A stretch of DNA of 64,000 nucleotides from Artemia franciscana (GCF_032884065.1 NC_088867.1:1-64000), one strand, 5' to 3'. Numbered from the stretch's first letter, positions 24,650 to 36,478 are shown. The notes: generated by a model not told the origin, from the letters alone. Translations and numbers: made by a program.

Positions 24650-25120
24650 CAATATTTATGGCGCTTGGGTCGGTTACAGCTCGACCAAGGGGTTATCCGA
24701 CTGCTCCGAGTGTGGTATTTCTATTGTGTTTGAGAAAGTCTTGTGGGTGCAAACAATTTTTGCTCAGAGCAGAAAAGACCCTTTCTTGGCCCATTAGCGT
24801 CACTCGACCAACCTCGTCGAAAGCAGATCGACCAAGGGGTGTTCTGACTGCTCCGACAAAACAACCAATTCTGTCACAACAAAATCAGTTTCTATCATAA
24901 GATATCGAATCATGTTACATGCGTCTTTCGATATCATGCTTTTTCTGGCCAAAGAAAAGGCGTCGTTTACCTGCCTCTGACTTCTTGGAACATTTGTCTG
25001 CAGCTCATTCACAGTCTTTTGTTGTTATGTTTTTTGTCTTGTTTTTTCTTTTTGTGTGTGTTTACTCCACAGTTTAATGTACTTTGTGGGTTATAAATAA
25101 ATTATTATTATTATTATTAT
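24650..25120 (+). mobile_element. Retroposon 3' end with (ATT)n tail (copy B)
   Basis: Counterpart of 12280-12754, with a shorter (ATT)n tail at about 25101-25120. It carries the same internal near-repeat. Confidence 0.5.
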
Positions 25121-26462
25121 GTCTTACTAAACTCCCCATGAAAATATTCTCGGGGCGTCATTATTGTGGTCTTTGCTATTGTTTTTGCTCTTATTAATAC
25201 AGATTTCTCAGAAGGCACAAATGGGGTGGTTTTTACTCCTTCTTTCTTTTTATGGTTTCCATGGGGGTCACAAATTGATTTTCTGTCACAAGTACCAACG
25301 TAATGAATAACCGTATATAGGCAGTGCTCAGGTGGACAGTTGAATACGCAGGGCTCATATCGAAAGATATATCTCTTCAAATCAACCGTCTTGCCTTCAT
25401 CAGCCGTTGATTATCTCTCTTTCTGAAGTTTGGATGAACAGAGGGTACAGTTACCGAGTGTCCCCCAATAGTACTGCTATAACGGTAACCATCGGCCTTA
25501 TAGTCTTGTATGCGTTCAATACTATCTGAATATAATAAAGAAATACTACCTGCAGCAGGATAGGACGAAACAGTGTTTTTGCACAGTTTAAACCTTGATA
25601 TAGCAGTTTCGTGAGCGGTCTTCAAGATTATGGCAGTCTCAGTAGATTTAAGTGCCGATTTCTTGGTTTCGTAAACATGTAGATCCACTGGTTTACAAAG
25701 TGATGTCCCTCGTGTTTCCTGAATAACACTTGGTCGATCCTTTTGAAAATTTTGTACTTTTTCGGACAAACTGCTATATTTCATGGCTTCGTTAAGATGT
25801 GGGTCCACTGGATTACAAAGTGATGCGCCATGATTAACCTGAATAACACTTGGTCGATCCTTTTGAAAATCTTCTTCTTTTTTGGACAAAAGAGAAACAT
25901 TCAAAAAAGACTTATTAAGAGTCGATTTATTTTTTTCAGACTATGTACTATAAATCTGTGCTTCGTAAGAGTCCAGGTCTTTGTCTTTACATAATTCATT
26001 GGCTGTGTACACCGTTTTGTTAACGTTACTTCTTTTTTGTGGGGTCATTTTATCATTGTTTTCATTATAGACGTTATTAACCTGGAACTCATTTTCTTCT
26101 TCCAGCTCAAAATATTCCAGCATACTCTCTTGGAGGTCAACCTTTTCCATATCCTTGCAATCCTTAATTTCCATGCACTCTTTGTACTTCATGCCCAGCT
26201 TATCATTTTCAAAATTCCCTTCGATATCAATCTTTTCTAACACCTTTGCTTCAAAGTGCGTTTGGAAACCATCCTCGTTGATTTCATCTCCCTGTTGTCC
26301 ACCTTCTTCCCTGGATTTGCAAATAGTACTTACCATTTCGTACTCATATTCTGTCGAATACTCCTGGTTACTTCTTTGAACCTTGATTTTTTCTTGTATT
26401 TCTTTGTATTTGTTAATGAACTTTTTACCACGAGAGCCTCTTTTCCTCGTTTTTTTTACCCA
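25117..26462 (-). pseudogene. Unknown protein frame with one amber codon (copy B)
   Basis: This is the better preserved copy. From 26462 to 25377 the minus strand is open for 362 codons, interrupted only by a TAG at 25941-25943. ATG codons lie at 26336 (before the TAG) and 25904 (after it). The order of regions is: basic N-terminal segment; acidic region with LEYFELEEENEFQV; the TAG; then two tandem copies of about 41 residues sharing FQKDRPSVIQ and SLC(N/K)PVD; then a Ser/Tyr-rich stretch (AAGSISLLYSDSIERI) and a basic tail ending RLMKARRLI. A second, overlapping frame (25380-25117) has a Cys-rich start and ends REYFHGEFSKT. I know no family for it. A degraded gene, a stop-readthrough product, or exons misread across introns are all possible. 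A TTTCTTTTTAG acceptor-like site lies near 26490 and a GTAAGT after ATG near 26333. Confidence 0.5.
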
Positions 26463-27360
26463 TCATCGAAAGAGAACTTATAAGTGAAACTAAAAAGAAA
26501 TATATTTGATTGTTTTGAAAACTATATCCACAGTTCTTTTAAAGGGGATCCAAAGTTAAATGAGTAAACCATTACTGGAAATTACTTGGATGTCAAATCC
26601 CCCTAAAAAGGGGGGCTAAAACTGCTTTTCTTTCAATGGCTTACTGAAGTCTCCTTACATATATCTCACAGCTTACCAATAAAACCTAATCTCTTTGTAA
26701 ATTTGAATTTATAAACAATCGTCAAGTGCTATAAGGCACCTAAAAGCTCACGTATGATACCTGCAAAAATTGTCGAAGCTGAAATAATTTCTGCATTCCA
26801 AGTGGTATAAATTTTGGACTAAGAACTTAAACAAGAATTTTCCCCAAAATGTTGAAATATCTATTTGAGCCGCTGTCAGAGAACAAGATAACTTTGTCTA
26901 TTTGAGACTCAGCTCTTTCAATCTAACATTAGTTTGAGTCAGAAATACCTCTGGTGTAAGACCACGTTGATGGAGATCTAAATTCGACAAGCCCCTGACG
27001 ACTGCGTATCAGGATAAATATAGTGAAATTTTACAAATGTTATAGGAAGCTTGGTTCAGAGGAAAATTTACTAATGCTTCATTTTCCTTCAAAAAAGAGA
27101 TAGTGACTCACATCAAAAGGGTCCGTTGGCTTGCAATGCCCGAGGGAGCAGCAAAAGCATTAAATTTGTCGAATAAACACTCGATGTTCTGAAGAACGTG
27201 TGTAATAACAGTTTTCATCCAAACACTGATTCTTAGTTTTTAAAATTTTTACCAATTCTTTTAAATTCAGGATAAACGTTTATTCTTAACGTATCTTAAC
27301 GTTAATACTATACTATACTTAACGTATAGTATCTGTTACTGGGAAGAATGTATACATTTT
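26463..27360. other. AT-rich stretch without recognised features (copy B)
   Basis: Counterpart of 14097-14994. It ends with the same short TA-rich palindromes before the foldback element. Confidence 0.45.
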
Positions 27361-29785
27361 GACCCGGCTCAATAGTAACCAAAACTCTAAAAAATTAGAT
27401 TTTGATATCAATAGCCACATCAAAAGAATTGCATTTTAATGCTGATTTCAAATATATAAGTTTCATCAAGTTTAGTTTTACCAATCAAAAGTTACGAGCC
27501 TGAGAAAATTTGCCTTATTTAAGAAAATAGGGGGAAACACCCCCTAAAAATCTTAGCGAAAATGACACCATCAGATTCAGCGTATCAGAGAGCCCTACTG
27601 TAGAAGTTTCAAGCTCCTATCTACAAAAATGTGGAATTTTGTTTTTTTTTCCCAGAAGACAAATCACGGGTGCGCGTTTTTTTTTTTTCAGGGGTCATCG
27701 TATCGACAAAGTGGTCCTAGAATGTCGCAAGAGGGCTCATTCTAACGGAAATGAAAAGTTCTAGTGCCCTTTTTAAGTGACCAAAAAAATTGGAGGGCAC
27801 TTAGGCCCCCTCCCACGCTCATTTTTTCTCCAAAGTCAACGGATCAAAATTTTGAGATAGCCATTTTGTTCAGCATAGTCGAAAACCATAATAACTATGT
27901 CTTTGGGGATGACTTATAGTATCTGTTACGTATACGTATAGTTAATACTATACTTAACGTATATGTAGTAATACTATACCCCTCATATATGTAGTAAAAA
28001 TATGAGATTAAAAAAGTTCGTTACATAAGCTAATTTATAAGTTACGTTTATCTTTTACTAACAAAAACATTCGTAAAAAATTTAAAGCTTTAGTTGCCTT
28101 TTTACGTAACTACATAAAAAAAACTAGTTTTTTTTAACTGAAAGTAAGGAGCGACAATAAAACTTAAAACGAACAGAAATTACTCCGTATATGAAATGGG
28201 TTGTCCCCTCTGCAATCCCTCGCTAATTACGCTAAAGCTTTTAATTGTTTTAAAAAGCAGAATTGTGGCAAAGAGTCAAATTTTAGCGTAAAGAGCGAGG
28301 GATTGCGGAAGGGACAACCCATTTCATATACGGAGTAATTTCTGTTCGTTTTAATGTCGCTCCTTACTTTCAGTTAAAAAAAATGGTTTTTTTTATATAA
28401 TTTCTGAACGTTTTTGAATTAATGCATGTTTGATTTTGGCTCTCTACACATAAATTATTAAAATAAAGTTTACATATTAATTCCTTTTTTGGCTAAATGG
28501 CTTTCTCTTAGTTTTGATCAGACGATTTTGAGAAATAAGGGATGGGGAAGGATGCCTAGTTGCGATGCAATTTTTTGGTTACATAAAAAGGCAACTATAA
28601 ATTTTAATTTTTAACGAATTTTTTTTTTAGTAAAAAATATACGTAACTTAAGAATTAACTTACGTAACAAACTTTTATATTCTTAAATTTTTATTATGTA
28701 TATGAGGGGATTTGTACTCTCCTTAATACCTCGTTCTTTACACTAAATCGTAAGTTTTGTCCCAATTCTTTAAGAATGACCCCTGAATCAGAAAGGCCGT
28801 AGAATAAATAGTTGAAATTACTAAAAATACTATAGCATAAAGAGCGAGGTATTTATCTCCTCCTCAATACCTCGCTCTTTATGCTAAAATATATTTAGAA
28901 CCCCTCATATGCGTAATAATCTCTGTTCGTTTTAAGTTTCAATGTTACTCCTTACTTTCAATTGAAAAAACTTTTCCATGTTTATTTTTTCATTGTTTTT
29001 TTATAGTAATTTTAGAAAATCCTACGCCCTTTTCATTGAATTTCTTTTCCCCCATAACATATTTCTCCAAGGAAAGATCCTCCCACATAGCCCCCTCCCC
29101 TCAGCCCCACCCCCCAAACCAAAAAAAATCCCCTGAAAACGTCTGTACACTTCCCAATTACCATTATTATATGTGAACACTGGTCGAAGTTTGTAACTTG
29201 CAGCCCCTCCCCCAGGGACTGTGAGGGAGTAAATCATTCCCAAATACATAGTTATAATGATTTCGGACTATGCAGAACAAAATGGCTATCTCAAAATTTT
29301 GATCCGTTGACTTTGGAGAAAAAATGAGCGTGGGAGGGGGCCTATGTGCCCTCCAATTTTTTTGGTCACTTAAAAAGGACACTAGAACTTTTCATTTCCG
29401 TTAGAATGAGCCCTCTTGCGACATTCTAGGACCACTTTGTCGATACGATGACCCCTGGAAAAAAAAAACGCGCACCCGTGATTTGTCTTCTGGGAAAAAA
29501 AAAACGAAATTCCACATTTTTGTAGATAGGAGCTTGAAACTTCTACAGTAGGGCTCCCTGATACGCTGAATCTGATGGTGTCATTTTCGCTAAGATTATT
29601 AGGGGGTGTTTCCCCCTATTTTCTTAAATAAGACAAATTTTCTCAGGCTCGTAACTTTTGATTGGTAAAACTAAACTTGATGAAACTTATATATTTGAAA
29701 TCAGCATTAAAATGCGATTCTTTTGATGTGGCTATTGATATCAAAATTTAATTTTTTAGAGTTTTGGTTACTATTGAGCCGGGTC
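27361..29785. mobile_element. Foldback element with ~0.55-kb inverted ends (copy B)
   Basis: GACCCGGCTCAATAGTAACC at 27361 pairs with GGTTACTATTGAGCCGGGTC ending at 29785. The nested hairpin lies at 28128-28383 and a second one at about 28700-28985. It lies immediately upstream of the LINE fragment that starts at 29820. Open frames on the minus strand at 29022-29382 come from the arm and are not genes. Confidence 0.75.
28128..28383. repeat. Nested ~250-bp hairpin (copy B)
   Basis: Same structure as 15762-16015. The left arm here reads TTACTCCGTATATGAAATGG, matching the right arm better than in copy A (TTACTCCAGATATGAAATGG). Confidence 0.8.
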
Positions 29786-29819
29786 GCTCCTTACTACAGT
29801 TCGTTACCACGAACTGTTT

Positions 29820-30552
29820 GATACCAGACAAATACATTTAGGTGATCAGTGCTGTGTACGAGAATAACACTGCGCGGTTAAGGTAGGAAATGAGGTTTGT
29901 AGCTGGTTGCATTTTAAAGAAGGAGTTCAGCAGGGTTGTGTTCTTTCCCCATTTATATGGATCATTTTGATGGACTTTGTCTTAAGGAGCGCAGCAAAGG
30001 CAATGGGAAAACATGGAGTCAAATGGGGAAGAAAAACTTTCCTGTATTTAGATTATGCTGATGATTTCAGCATCCTAAATGAAAGTGTGGGCAAAATGAA
30101 TGAACTCTTAGAGGTTACAAGTTCAGGGAGCTTGAATAGGTTTGAAAATTAATGTTAAGAAGACTAAGTCACTAAGGCAAGGATTAAATGAAGATGGAAA
30201 AATGACGCTGGGTAACGAAAAGACTGATGAGGTGGACAGCTTCACTTACCTTAATAGTATTAATAGAAAAGACGATGGGAGTAGTGAAGATATTAAAAAT
30301 AGAATAGCCAACACTAAGGGTGTTTTTTCACAGTTGAAAAAAGTTTAGAAGGATAGAAAGATAATCTGCCAATCAGGAATAGAATACTTGAAGATACAGG
30401 GATGACAGTGCTCAAATATGGTTCCAAAACATGGGCGCTCCGAAAGGCAGATGAAGATTTGCTAGGTGTTTTCCAGAGTAATTTCCTACGGATTGTTCTG
30501 GGTACACGGCTGACTGACCGTATTTCAAATAGTAGGCTGTTAAAGTGTAGTT
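29820..30552 (+). pseudogene. RTE-like LINE reverse-transcriptase fragment
   Basis: The translation shows the RT motifs VQQGCVLSPFIWIILMDF (from about 29925) and LYLDYADDFSILNES (about 30045-30090). The YADD aspartate pair is the RT catalytic site. Further on come INVKKTKSLRQG, a DSFTYLNSI block and KYGSKTWALRKADEDLLGVF. It is closely related to the LINE at 42255-43678. The 5' part is missing (abuts the foldback element) and the 3' end stops at an AT microsatellite after about 30552. Two frame changes (near 30145 and 30348) make it inactive. Confidence 0.8.
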
Positions 30553-30554
30553 TG

Positions 30555-30672
<118 letters not shown>

Positions 30673-31102
30673 GGTATCAAAATTCCATTTTTTAGAGTTT
30701 CGTTTACTATTGAGCCAGGTCGCTCCTTACTACAGTTCGTTACCACGAACTGTTTGACCAAAAAATCGCAGGGCAACTAGGCTTCCTCTCCCGTTCCTTT
30801 TTTTCTCAAAATCATTCGATCAAAACCATGAGAAAGCCATTTAGCCAAAAAAAACTTGCAAATTTCGTGTTAATTATTCCTCTGCGGAGAGCCAAAATCA
30901 AAACATGCATTGGTTCAAAAACGTTCAGAAATTAAATAAAAAAAAAGTTTTTTTAGCTGAAAGTAAGGAGCAACATTAAGACTTAAAACGAACAGAAATT
31001 ACTTCGTATATGAAAAGGGCTGGTTCCTCATCAACGCCCCGCTCTTTGCGCTAAAGTTTTGTACTGTTTTAAAAAGTAGAGTTGAGAGAAAGAGTCAAAC
31101 GT
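30673..31102. repeat. Partial foldback-family element
   Basis: It starts within the right arm of the family (TTTTTTAGAGTTTCGTTTACTATTGAGCC, split by small changes) and passes the small GTTCGTTACCACGAACTG hairpin. It then enters a GCTGAAAGTAAGGAGCAACA arm with AACGAACAGAAATTACTTCG. The second half of the hairpin is missing. Confidence 0.65.
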
Positions 31103-31162
31103 AATCTATCCTCTCTTTTTATTTAGAATAAACGTGAATAAATAAGAATACAATAACATTTA

Positions 31163-31793
31163 CGGTAGAACTCTAGTTAATTGACTTCTTGCTATCTTGG
31201 AAAGGGTTTAGGTAAGGAAAATGAAACTTTCAGGGATGGGTCTATAGGCTAAAGTATGTCCTGGGAAGGTATTTTGAAGTACCTACCTCTACTCCTTCTC
31301 CCTCTAGAGGGCCCTGAAATTTGCCTACATGACAGGTCTATACCTATTGAAATTTTGACAAAACAACACTTTACATTAATATTCAGTTACTATTTGGTTT
31401 TTCTCAGCCTTTAGTTCTGAAAATGCAATTCCTGTTATTTGAATAGAATTTTGAGCCAAATCAATAGTTTTTTTTCACAAAATTTAGGAAATATATTTGC
31501 ATATCTTTAAAACCTTGTAAAATGGAATTGAGCGAAGTTATGAAGCTGAAAACAATTTGTTGTACTTCAATTAAGCAGGAGACCTATTTTGCAAGGTTTC
31601 ACTTTTGTAACACACATATTTTTAAAGGTTATTAAAGATCAAGCCCCTCTAGAAGGAGAAGGAGTGGAGGTAGCTGCTTCAAAATACCTTCCCGGGACAT
31701 ACTTTAGTCTGTAGATTCATCCCTGAAAGTTTCATTTTCCTAACCTAAACCCTTTCTGAGATAGCAAGAAGTCAATTAACTAAAATTTTACCG
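31163..31793. mobile_element. 631-bp palindromic MITE-like element
   Basis: The left end is CGGTAGAACTCTAGTTAATTGACTTCTTGC (shown in part) and the right end is its inverted counterpart, AGAAGTCAATTAACTAAAAT then TTTACCG. The arms stay complementary for about 170 bp (about 31163-31335 and 31635-31793), including the AAAGGGTTTAGGTAAGGAAA / TTTCCTAACCTAAACCCTTT pair. The centre (about 31340-31630) is unique and AT-rich. There is no coding capacity. No clear target-site duplication was found. Confidence 0.7.
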
Positions 31794-31795
31794 AG

Positions 31796-31895
31796 GTGGG
31801 TACTTTAAGATACCTTCTCAGGATATACTTTAGAATGTAGAGCCATCCCTGAAAGTTTCATTTTCGTAACCTAAACCCTTTTCGTGATAGCAAGT
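31796..31895. repeat. Extra half-arm of the palindromic MITE
   Basis: About 100 bp repeat the right arm of the element at 31163-31793 in the same direction: GATATACTTTAGAATGTAGA, then CATCCCTGAAAGTTTCATTT and CGTAACCTAAACCC. It lies directly after that element, so a second truncated copy or a local duplication is likely. Confidence 0.65.
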
Positions 31896-32870
31896 GTAAA
31901 AAAGGTTTGGTACAATTATTTTGTATATTATGAAGTAAGAGTTGTTTTCTGTCTTCGAACTGTTCAAATACTTTACCCAAACCTCCTTATTTGCAAATGT
32001 ATAGCCCAAATTATATATATTTCCTATCTATTCTATCACTTGTCTTTGTCTTGTCTCACGTAAAGCTAAAAGAAATAAACTAAGAAACCGGTATGTTTGC
32101 TCGATTTTTACACAGCGTAAACTTGAGTGATTGGCCTATAATGCACGGGTACCAAAATTCCTTCCCCCTACAAAAAAAACTCAAACAGAATTCTCGAATT
32201 TGAAAAGCCTTATTATCCGCTAGGGGTATTTTCTGGGGGAGGGGGTATTTACTTGGGGGGTCGTGTATTTTTACGTGGGGGTATTTCTCAAGGGGAGGGG
32301 GGTCAGGGAGTATGTTTTGGGATGGTAAATGACATGTGTAGAGCTCAAAACCTAATTTAATGTTGGGAATGGGGGAAACTGCCACCTCAGGACCCAAGCA
32401 TTCCCCTTCCCCCTGCTGAAATTTAGTTTTTGCAAAAAATCTTGTCAGAACTAAGTTGAGCCTGAATAATTAAAGTGTCCATAGAAATAGGTCAGTTTTT
32501 TAGTAAATATTTGCCCTTATGGTGATATATATTAAAGATACTCTACACCACAAATTCGATTTATATTTCAGAGAGAGACGTTTTCAAGGGGGGGATTTTA
32601 TCGGGCGGAGGGGTTGGTGGGAGGGTTTACGTTGTAGGATCTCTACATAGAGGAATTTATGGGGGTAGAAGAGAATTTCCATGAAGGGGGAGGGGGACTG
32701 GATTTTCCAAGCATAATAAAAAAAACGAAAAAAAGTTTTTTTCAACTGAAACTAAGGAGTAAAATCGAAACTTAAACAACCGGGAATTATTATTTATATG
32801 AGGGGGTTCGTCCCTTCCTCAGTGCCTCGCTCCTGATGCTAAAGTATTTTTAGTAATTTCAAAGGTTAAC
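31896..32870. other. Non-coding stretch with G-runs and a foldback piece
   Basis: No gene is supported. G-rich words such as GGGGGAGGGGGTATTT (about 32235-32250) alternate with short AT segments at 32220-32310. At about 32730-32870, TCAACTGAAACTAAGGAGTA with ATATGAGGGGGTTCG is a diverged piece of the foldback-family hairpin. Confidence 0.5.
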
Positions 32871-32953
32871 ACTCAAAATGCCCGCGAAAAAAAGCCAATA
32901 ACTCAAAATGCTCACGACTCTAAATGCCCACGGCTCAAAATGCTAACGATTGG
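32871..32953. repeat. Decayed short tandem repeat
   Basis: The phrase CTCAAAATGC(C/T)(C/A)ACG recurs about every 19-26 bp over about 80 bp, near 32873, 32901, 32918 and 32933. Confidence 0.55.
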
Positions 32954-34012
32954 ATAAATTTTAGGTTTCAGTCCCTAATTGGGAATGAGACGAGGAGCTG
33001 CTCACTCCCCAAACCCGTGTACTCCGGGTGCCGGTGCTGGGAGGATGCCATTTCATCCTAGACAGGGTAAAAACTGAAAAAAGTAGAAGGTGCCGGGTGG
33101 GTGATGGGAGTAACTGGTGAATTTGTAATCTCCTGGTTTTGCTTTCTGTGTTGGCACAATTTTATACGACATTGCTTCTTTACTTGAATGCAAACAATTC
33201 TAAACTGATTAAGAAACACAGAAAACAATTATTTTTCAAACTTTTTCGTTGGTTAAGCCTGTCACTTATAATGTCATAGTCCGCTGTCCCAGGATGATTT
33301 TGGCCTCCCCTGTGGAAGGTTTCGGCTGTCGGCATTGTAAACTAGGATGATGTTAATATCCCATGTGACCAGTTTGAACTGTTGGCATCTGGAACTGTCA
33401 AAATCGTTAATGAAGTTTTCCTCAGAATAAATTTTGAGCAGTAATTGAAATCTGGTAAGGTCATCAGCACATAACTGTTTTCAATTGAACATAAATCAGA
33501 ATTTGCAATGAAATAGATTGAACTTGCAAGTAAGGTCACTTTGCTCTTCATCAACTTTTGAGATTTTTAAACGTGTCATTGCCAAATTTCAGACCTTGTA
33601 TCCAGAGAAAAAAATATTGATTATGTATCATGAATGTAGAACGTGTTTCATGTAAATAAGTATAAGAATAACTTGGAGTTTCTATAAATTAACTTATAAC
33701 ATTGTTATGCTGTAGTGGCAAAACTAGAAAAAAAAAACACTAGTCGACTTATGCCCTGATGTCGTGCTTATCCAAGAACCTTATATTAATAAATCTAGTA
33801 AACTTTAATTTGTACCGAATATGTACAATATCTTTTCAAAGACAAAATTTGAGAACTGACTTTTTAGTGCTGCTATACTTGTCCGCAAATCCCAAAAATG
33901 CGATATACACTAAGGAATCTCGACCAAAGAATGTGTTACAGATCTGATCACTTGTATATCAACTTAGTTTAGTTCACTTAGTTTAACCTAGTTTAATAAT
34001 TTTGGTTTTTTT
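32954..34012. other. Unassigned stretch
   Basis: No gene or known element is recognised. At about 32995-33065 a GC-richer block (ACCCGTGTACTCCGGGTGCC) stands out from the AT-rich background and could be part of an unidentified repeat. Confidence 0.4.
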
Positions 34013-35455
34013 ATGGCACTTGATAATAACCAAGTGACATATAGCAATCGCCAATTCTGTTGATCTGACTGTCTGTCGGTCCCGGTTTTGCTACTTTAGG
34101 GACTTCCAGGTAAGCTAGGACGATTAAATTTGGCAGACGTATCAGGGACGGGACCAGCTTAAATTAAAAACAGTTATTTCCCCAATTTGACCATCTGGGG
34201 GGAGTGGGGGGCTGGTTAATTCGGAAAAAATAGAAAAAAATAAGTATTTTTAACTTATGAATGGTTGTTGGAATCTTAATGAAATTCGATGTTTGGAGTG
34301 ATATTGTGTCTCAGAGCTTTTATTTTAAATTCCGACCGGATCTGATGACATTGGGGGGATTTGGAGGGGGGAAACCAAAAATCTTGGAAAACACTTAGAG
34401 TGGAGGGATCGGGATGAAACTTGGTGAGAAAAATAAACACGAGTGCTAGATACATGATTGACATAAACGGAACGGATCCGCTCTCTTTGGTATAGTTTGG
34501 GGGGAGGGGGGTATTTCTGAAAAATAAAAAAAATGAGGTATTTTTAACTTACAAAGGAGTGATCAGATCTTCATGAAACTTCATATTTAGAAGTACCTCG
34601 TAACTCAGATCTTTTGTTTTAAATCTCAACCAGATCAAGTGTAATTGGGGGGGGGGGACGGAAATCTTAGAAAATACTTAAAGCGGTGAGATCAGGATGA
34701 AACTGGATGGGAAGAATAAAAACCTGTCTAAAATCCGTGACTGACATAACCGGACCGGATCTGCTCTCTTTGGTGGAATTGGAGGGGGGTAATTTTGAAA
34801 ATTGAGGTATTTGTAACTTACGAAAGGGTGACCAGATCTTATTGGAATTGGATATTTAGAAGGATCTTGTGCTTTAAAGTTCTTATTTTAAATTCCGACC
34901 AGATCTTTTGACGCTGGGGGGAGTTGAAGGGGGAAACTGTAATTCTTGGAAAACGTGAAAATTGGGGTATTTTTATCTTACGAATAGATGATTGGATCTT
35001 AGTGAAATTTGATTTTTAGAAAGAATTCATGTCTAAGAGCTCTTGTTTCAAAGCCCGACCAGATCGTTGGATATTGGGGGGAGTTGGAGGGGGAAATTTT
35101 GGAAAAACACTTGGAGTGGAGGAATCGGGATGAAGCTTGGTGGATAGAATAAACAAATGTCCTTGATACGTGATTGACAGAATCGTACTAGATTCGCTCT
35201 CTTTGGGGAAGTTGGGGGGAGGGGTTCAGTGATTTGGCGAGTTTGGTGGTTCTTGACGTGCTAGGACGATGAAAATTGATAGGTGTGTCAGGGAGCTGCA
35301 CAATTTGACTTGATAAAGTCGTTTTCCCAGATTCGACCATCTGGGGGGCTAAAGGGAGAGGAAAAATTGGAAAAAATTAGGTACTTATAACTTACTAGTG
35401 GGTGATCGGATCTTAATGAATATTGATATTTAGAAGGAAATCGTGACTCGGAGAC
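34013..35455 (-). mobile_element. Poly-C tandem-repeat element, inverted copy
   Basis: Read on the minus strand it ends with the family tail (now at 34013-34140: palindrome, GCAATCGCCAATTCTG complement, GTCTGTCGGTCCCGGTTTTG). Upstream come several ~270-300-bp monomers with their poly-C runs (seen here as G-runs near 34195, 34355, 34500, 34645, 34785, 35070 and 35210). The head sequence with GAAGAGCTAAGAGCC is absent, so the 5' part is missing. It is clearly more diverged than the pair at 6.6 and 19.0 kb. Confidence 0.7.
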
Positions 35456-35593
35456 ATATATATTGTCTCAAAGTGTTTGGTATGTTTATACTTTGAACAC
35501 TTTTGATTATATGATCATAGTCTAAATGCTCCCTGATTACATCCCGGGACATTGATTTGAGTGAACCGTCAGAGTCATTGAAGGCAAGTCTTG

Positions 35594-36478
35594 CTAGTCT
35601 CCAAAACCATTTTTTTTTGGAGGTAGTTTTCGAGTATAATGTAATATTTCCCTGAGTCTTTCTTGGTACATTATTTTAGCATCTATTGGTGTTACAAGTG
35701 AATAATAAAGTGTATCATTTTCTAAAATATATTTGGCTATGGCAAAACGCTTTTTGATATGAAAAAAAAATAAAGCAATTACCAAGGTTGTCTCAAATTG
35801 CACACTCCCTTCTACGTTTGGGTCGGCTCCTTTGCTCAGCAGTAGCTGACAAATATCCAGTGTGCCTTCTTCAGCAGCGTAATGCAAAGCAGTTTTTTTA
35901 CTACTATCCTTCAGATTCGGGTCTGCCCAATTGCTCAGTAGTAGCTGACAAACATCCAATGTGCCTTTTTTAGCAGCGTAATGCAAAGCAGTTTGTTTAC
36001 TACTATCCTTCAGATTCAGGTCTGCCCCATTGCTCAGTAGTAGTTGACAAACATCCAATGTGCCTATTGCAGCAGCATAATGCAAAGCTGTCTTTTTGTT
36101 CAAGTCTTTAATGTTTGGGTCAGCTCTATTGCTCAGCAGTAGCTGACAAACATCCAATGTGCCTCTTAAAGCAGCAAAATGCAAAGCTGTCCTTTTGAGA
36201 AAGTCTTGTATATTAGGGTCGCCTCTATTGTTGAGCAGCAGCTGACAAATATCCAGTCTGCCTCTTTCAGCAGCATAATGCAAAGCTGTGTATTCCTTCC
36301 TATCTTTCAGATCTTTCAGATTCGGGTCAGCCCCTTTACGTAGCTGCTTTTGGAGAATGTTCAGTTTCGTGTCTTTTTTTTTCATCTCTTTTAATAATAT
36401 GTTTTTCTTGTTTGATACTGAAAAGAGGAAATAATCCAATAGATGGAAAAATGCTCTTGAAATTCTGTTACACGGCAT
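35594..36478 (-). CDS. Ankyrin-repeat protein (294 aa)
   Basis: A continuous 294-codon frame begins at ATG 36478. The N-terminal ~60 residues are Lys-rich with no clear motif (KEMKKKDTKLNILQKQLRKG). Residues ~50-225 form about five ankyrin repeats of 33 residues with the signature TALHYAA..GTLDVCQLLLSNGADPN. A ~70-residue C-terminal tail follows (AIAKYILENDTLYYSL), ending KKNGFGD. Ankyrin arrays bind protein partners; a specific role cannot be read here. The repeats are unusually alike (DVCQLLLSN or DICQLLLSN in nearly all), which suggests recent expansion. A related broken array lies upstream (36905-37744). It may be the last exon(s) of a larger gene or a free-standing retained copy. No promoter is identified. 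Confidence 0.75.
   Translation of the reverse strand: MPCNRISRAFFHLLDYFLFSVSNKKNILLKEMKKKDTKLNILQKQLRKGADPNLKDLKDRKEYTALHYAAERGRLDICQLLLNNRGDPNIQDFLKRTALHFAALRGTLDVCQLLLSNRADPNIKDLNKKTALHYAAAIGTLDVCQLLLSNGADLNLKDSSKQTALHYAAKKGTLDVCQLLLSNWADPNLKDSSKKTALHYAAEEGTLDICQLLLSKGADPNVEGSVQFETTLVIALFFFHIKKRFAIAKYILENDTLYYSLVTPIDAKIMYQERLREILHYTRKLPPKKNGFGD

Larger units (their letters stand above)
17568..29925. repeat. Copy B of the ~12.4-kb direct tandem duplication
   Basis: It is collinear with 5177-17555. Internal features match one for one: poly-C element 18968-21107, hairpin about 21600-21890, foldback arm 23425-23813, retroposon end 24650-25120, unknown frame 25117-26462, foldback element 27361-29785, LINE fragment from 29820. 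Homopolymer lengths often differ between copies, for example the C-runs at 7184-7192 versus 19557-19568. Confidence 0.93.

Noticed and set aside
32080-32397. 105-codon minus-strand frame rich in Pro and Lys
   Set aside because: Encoded by G-rich low-complexity sequence; no motif and no supporting context.
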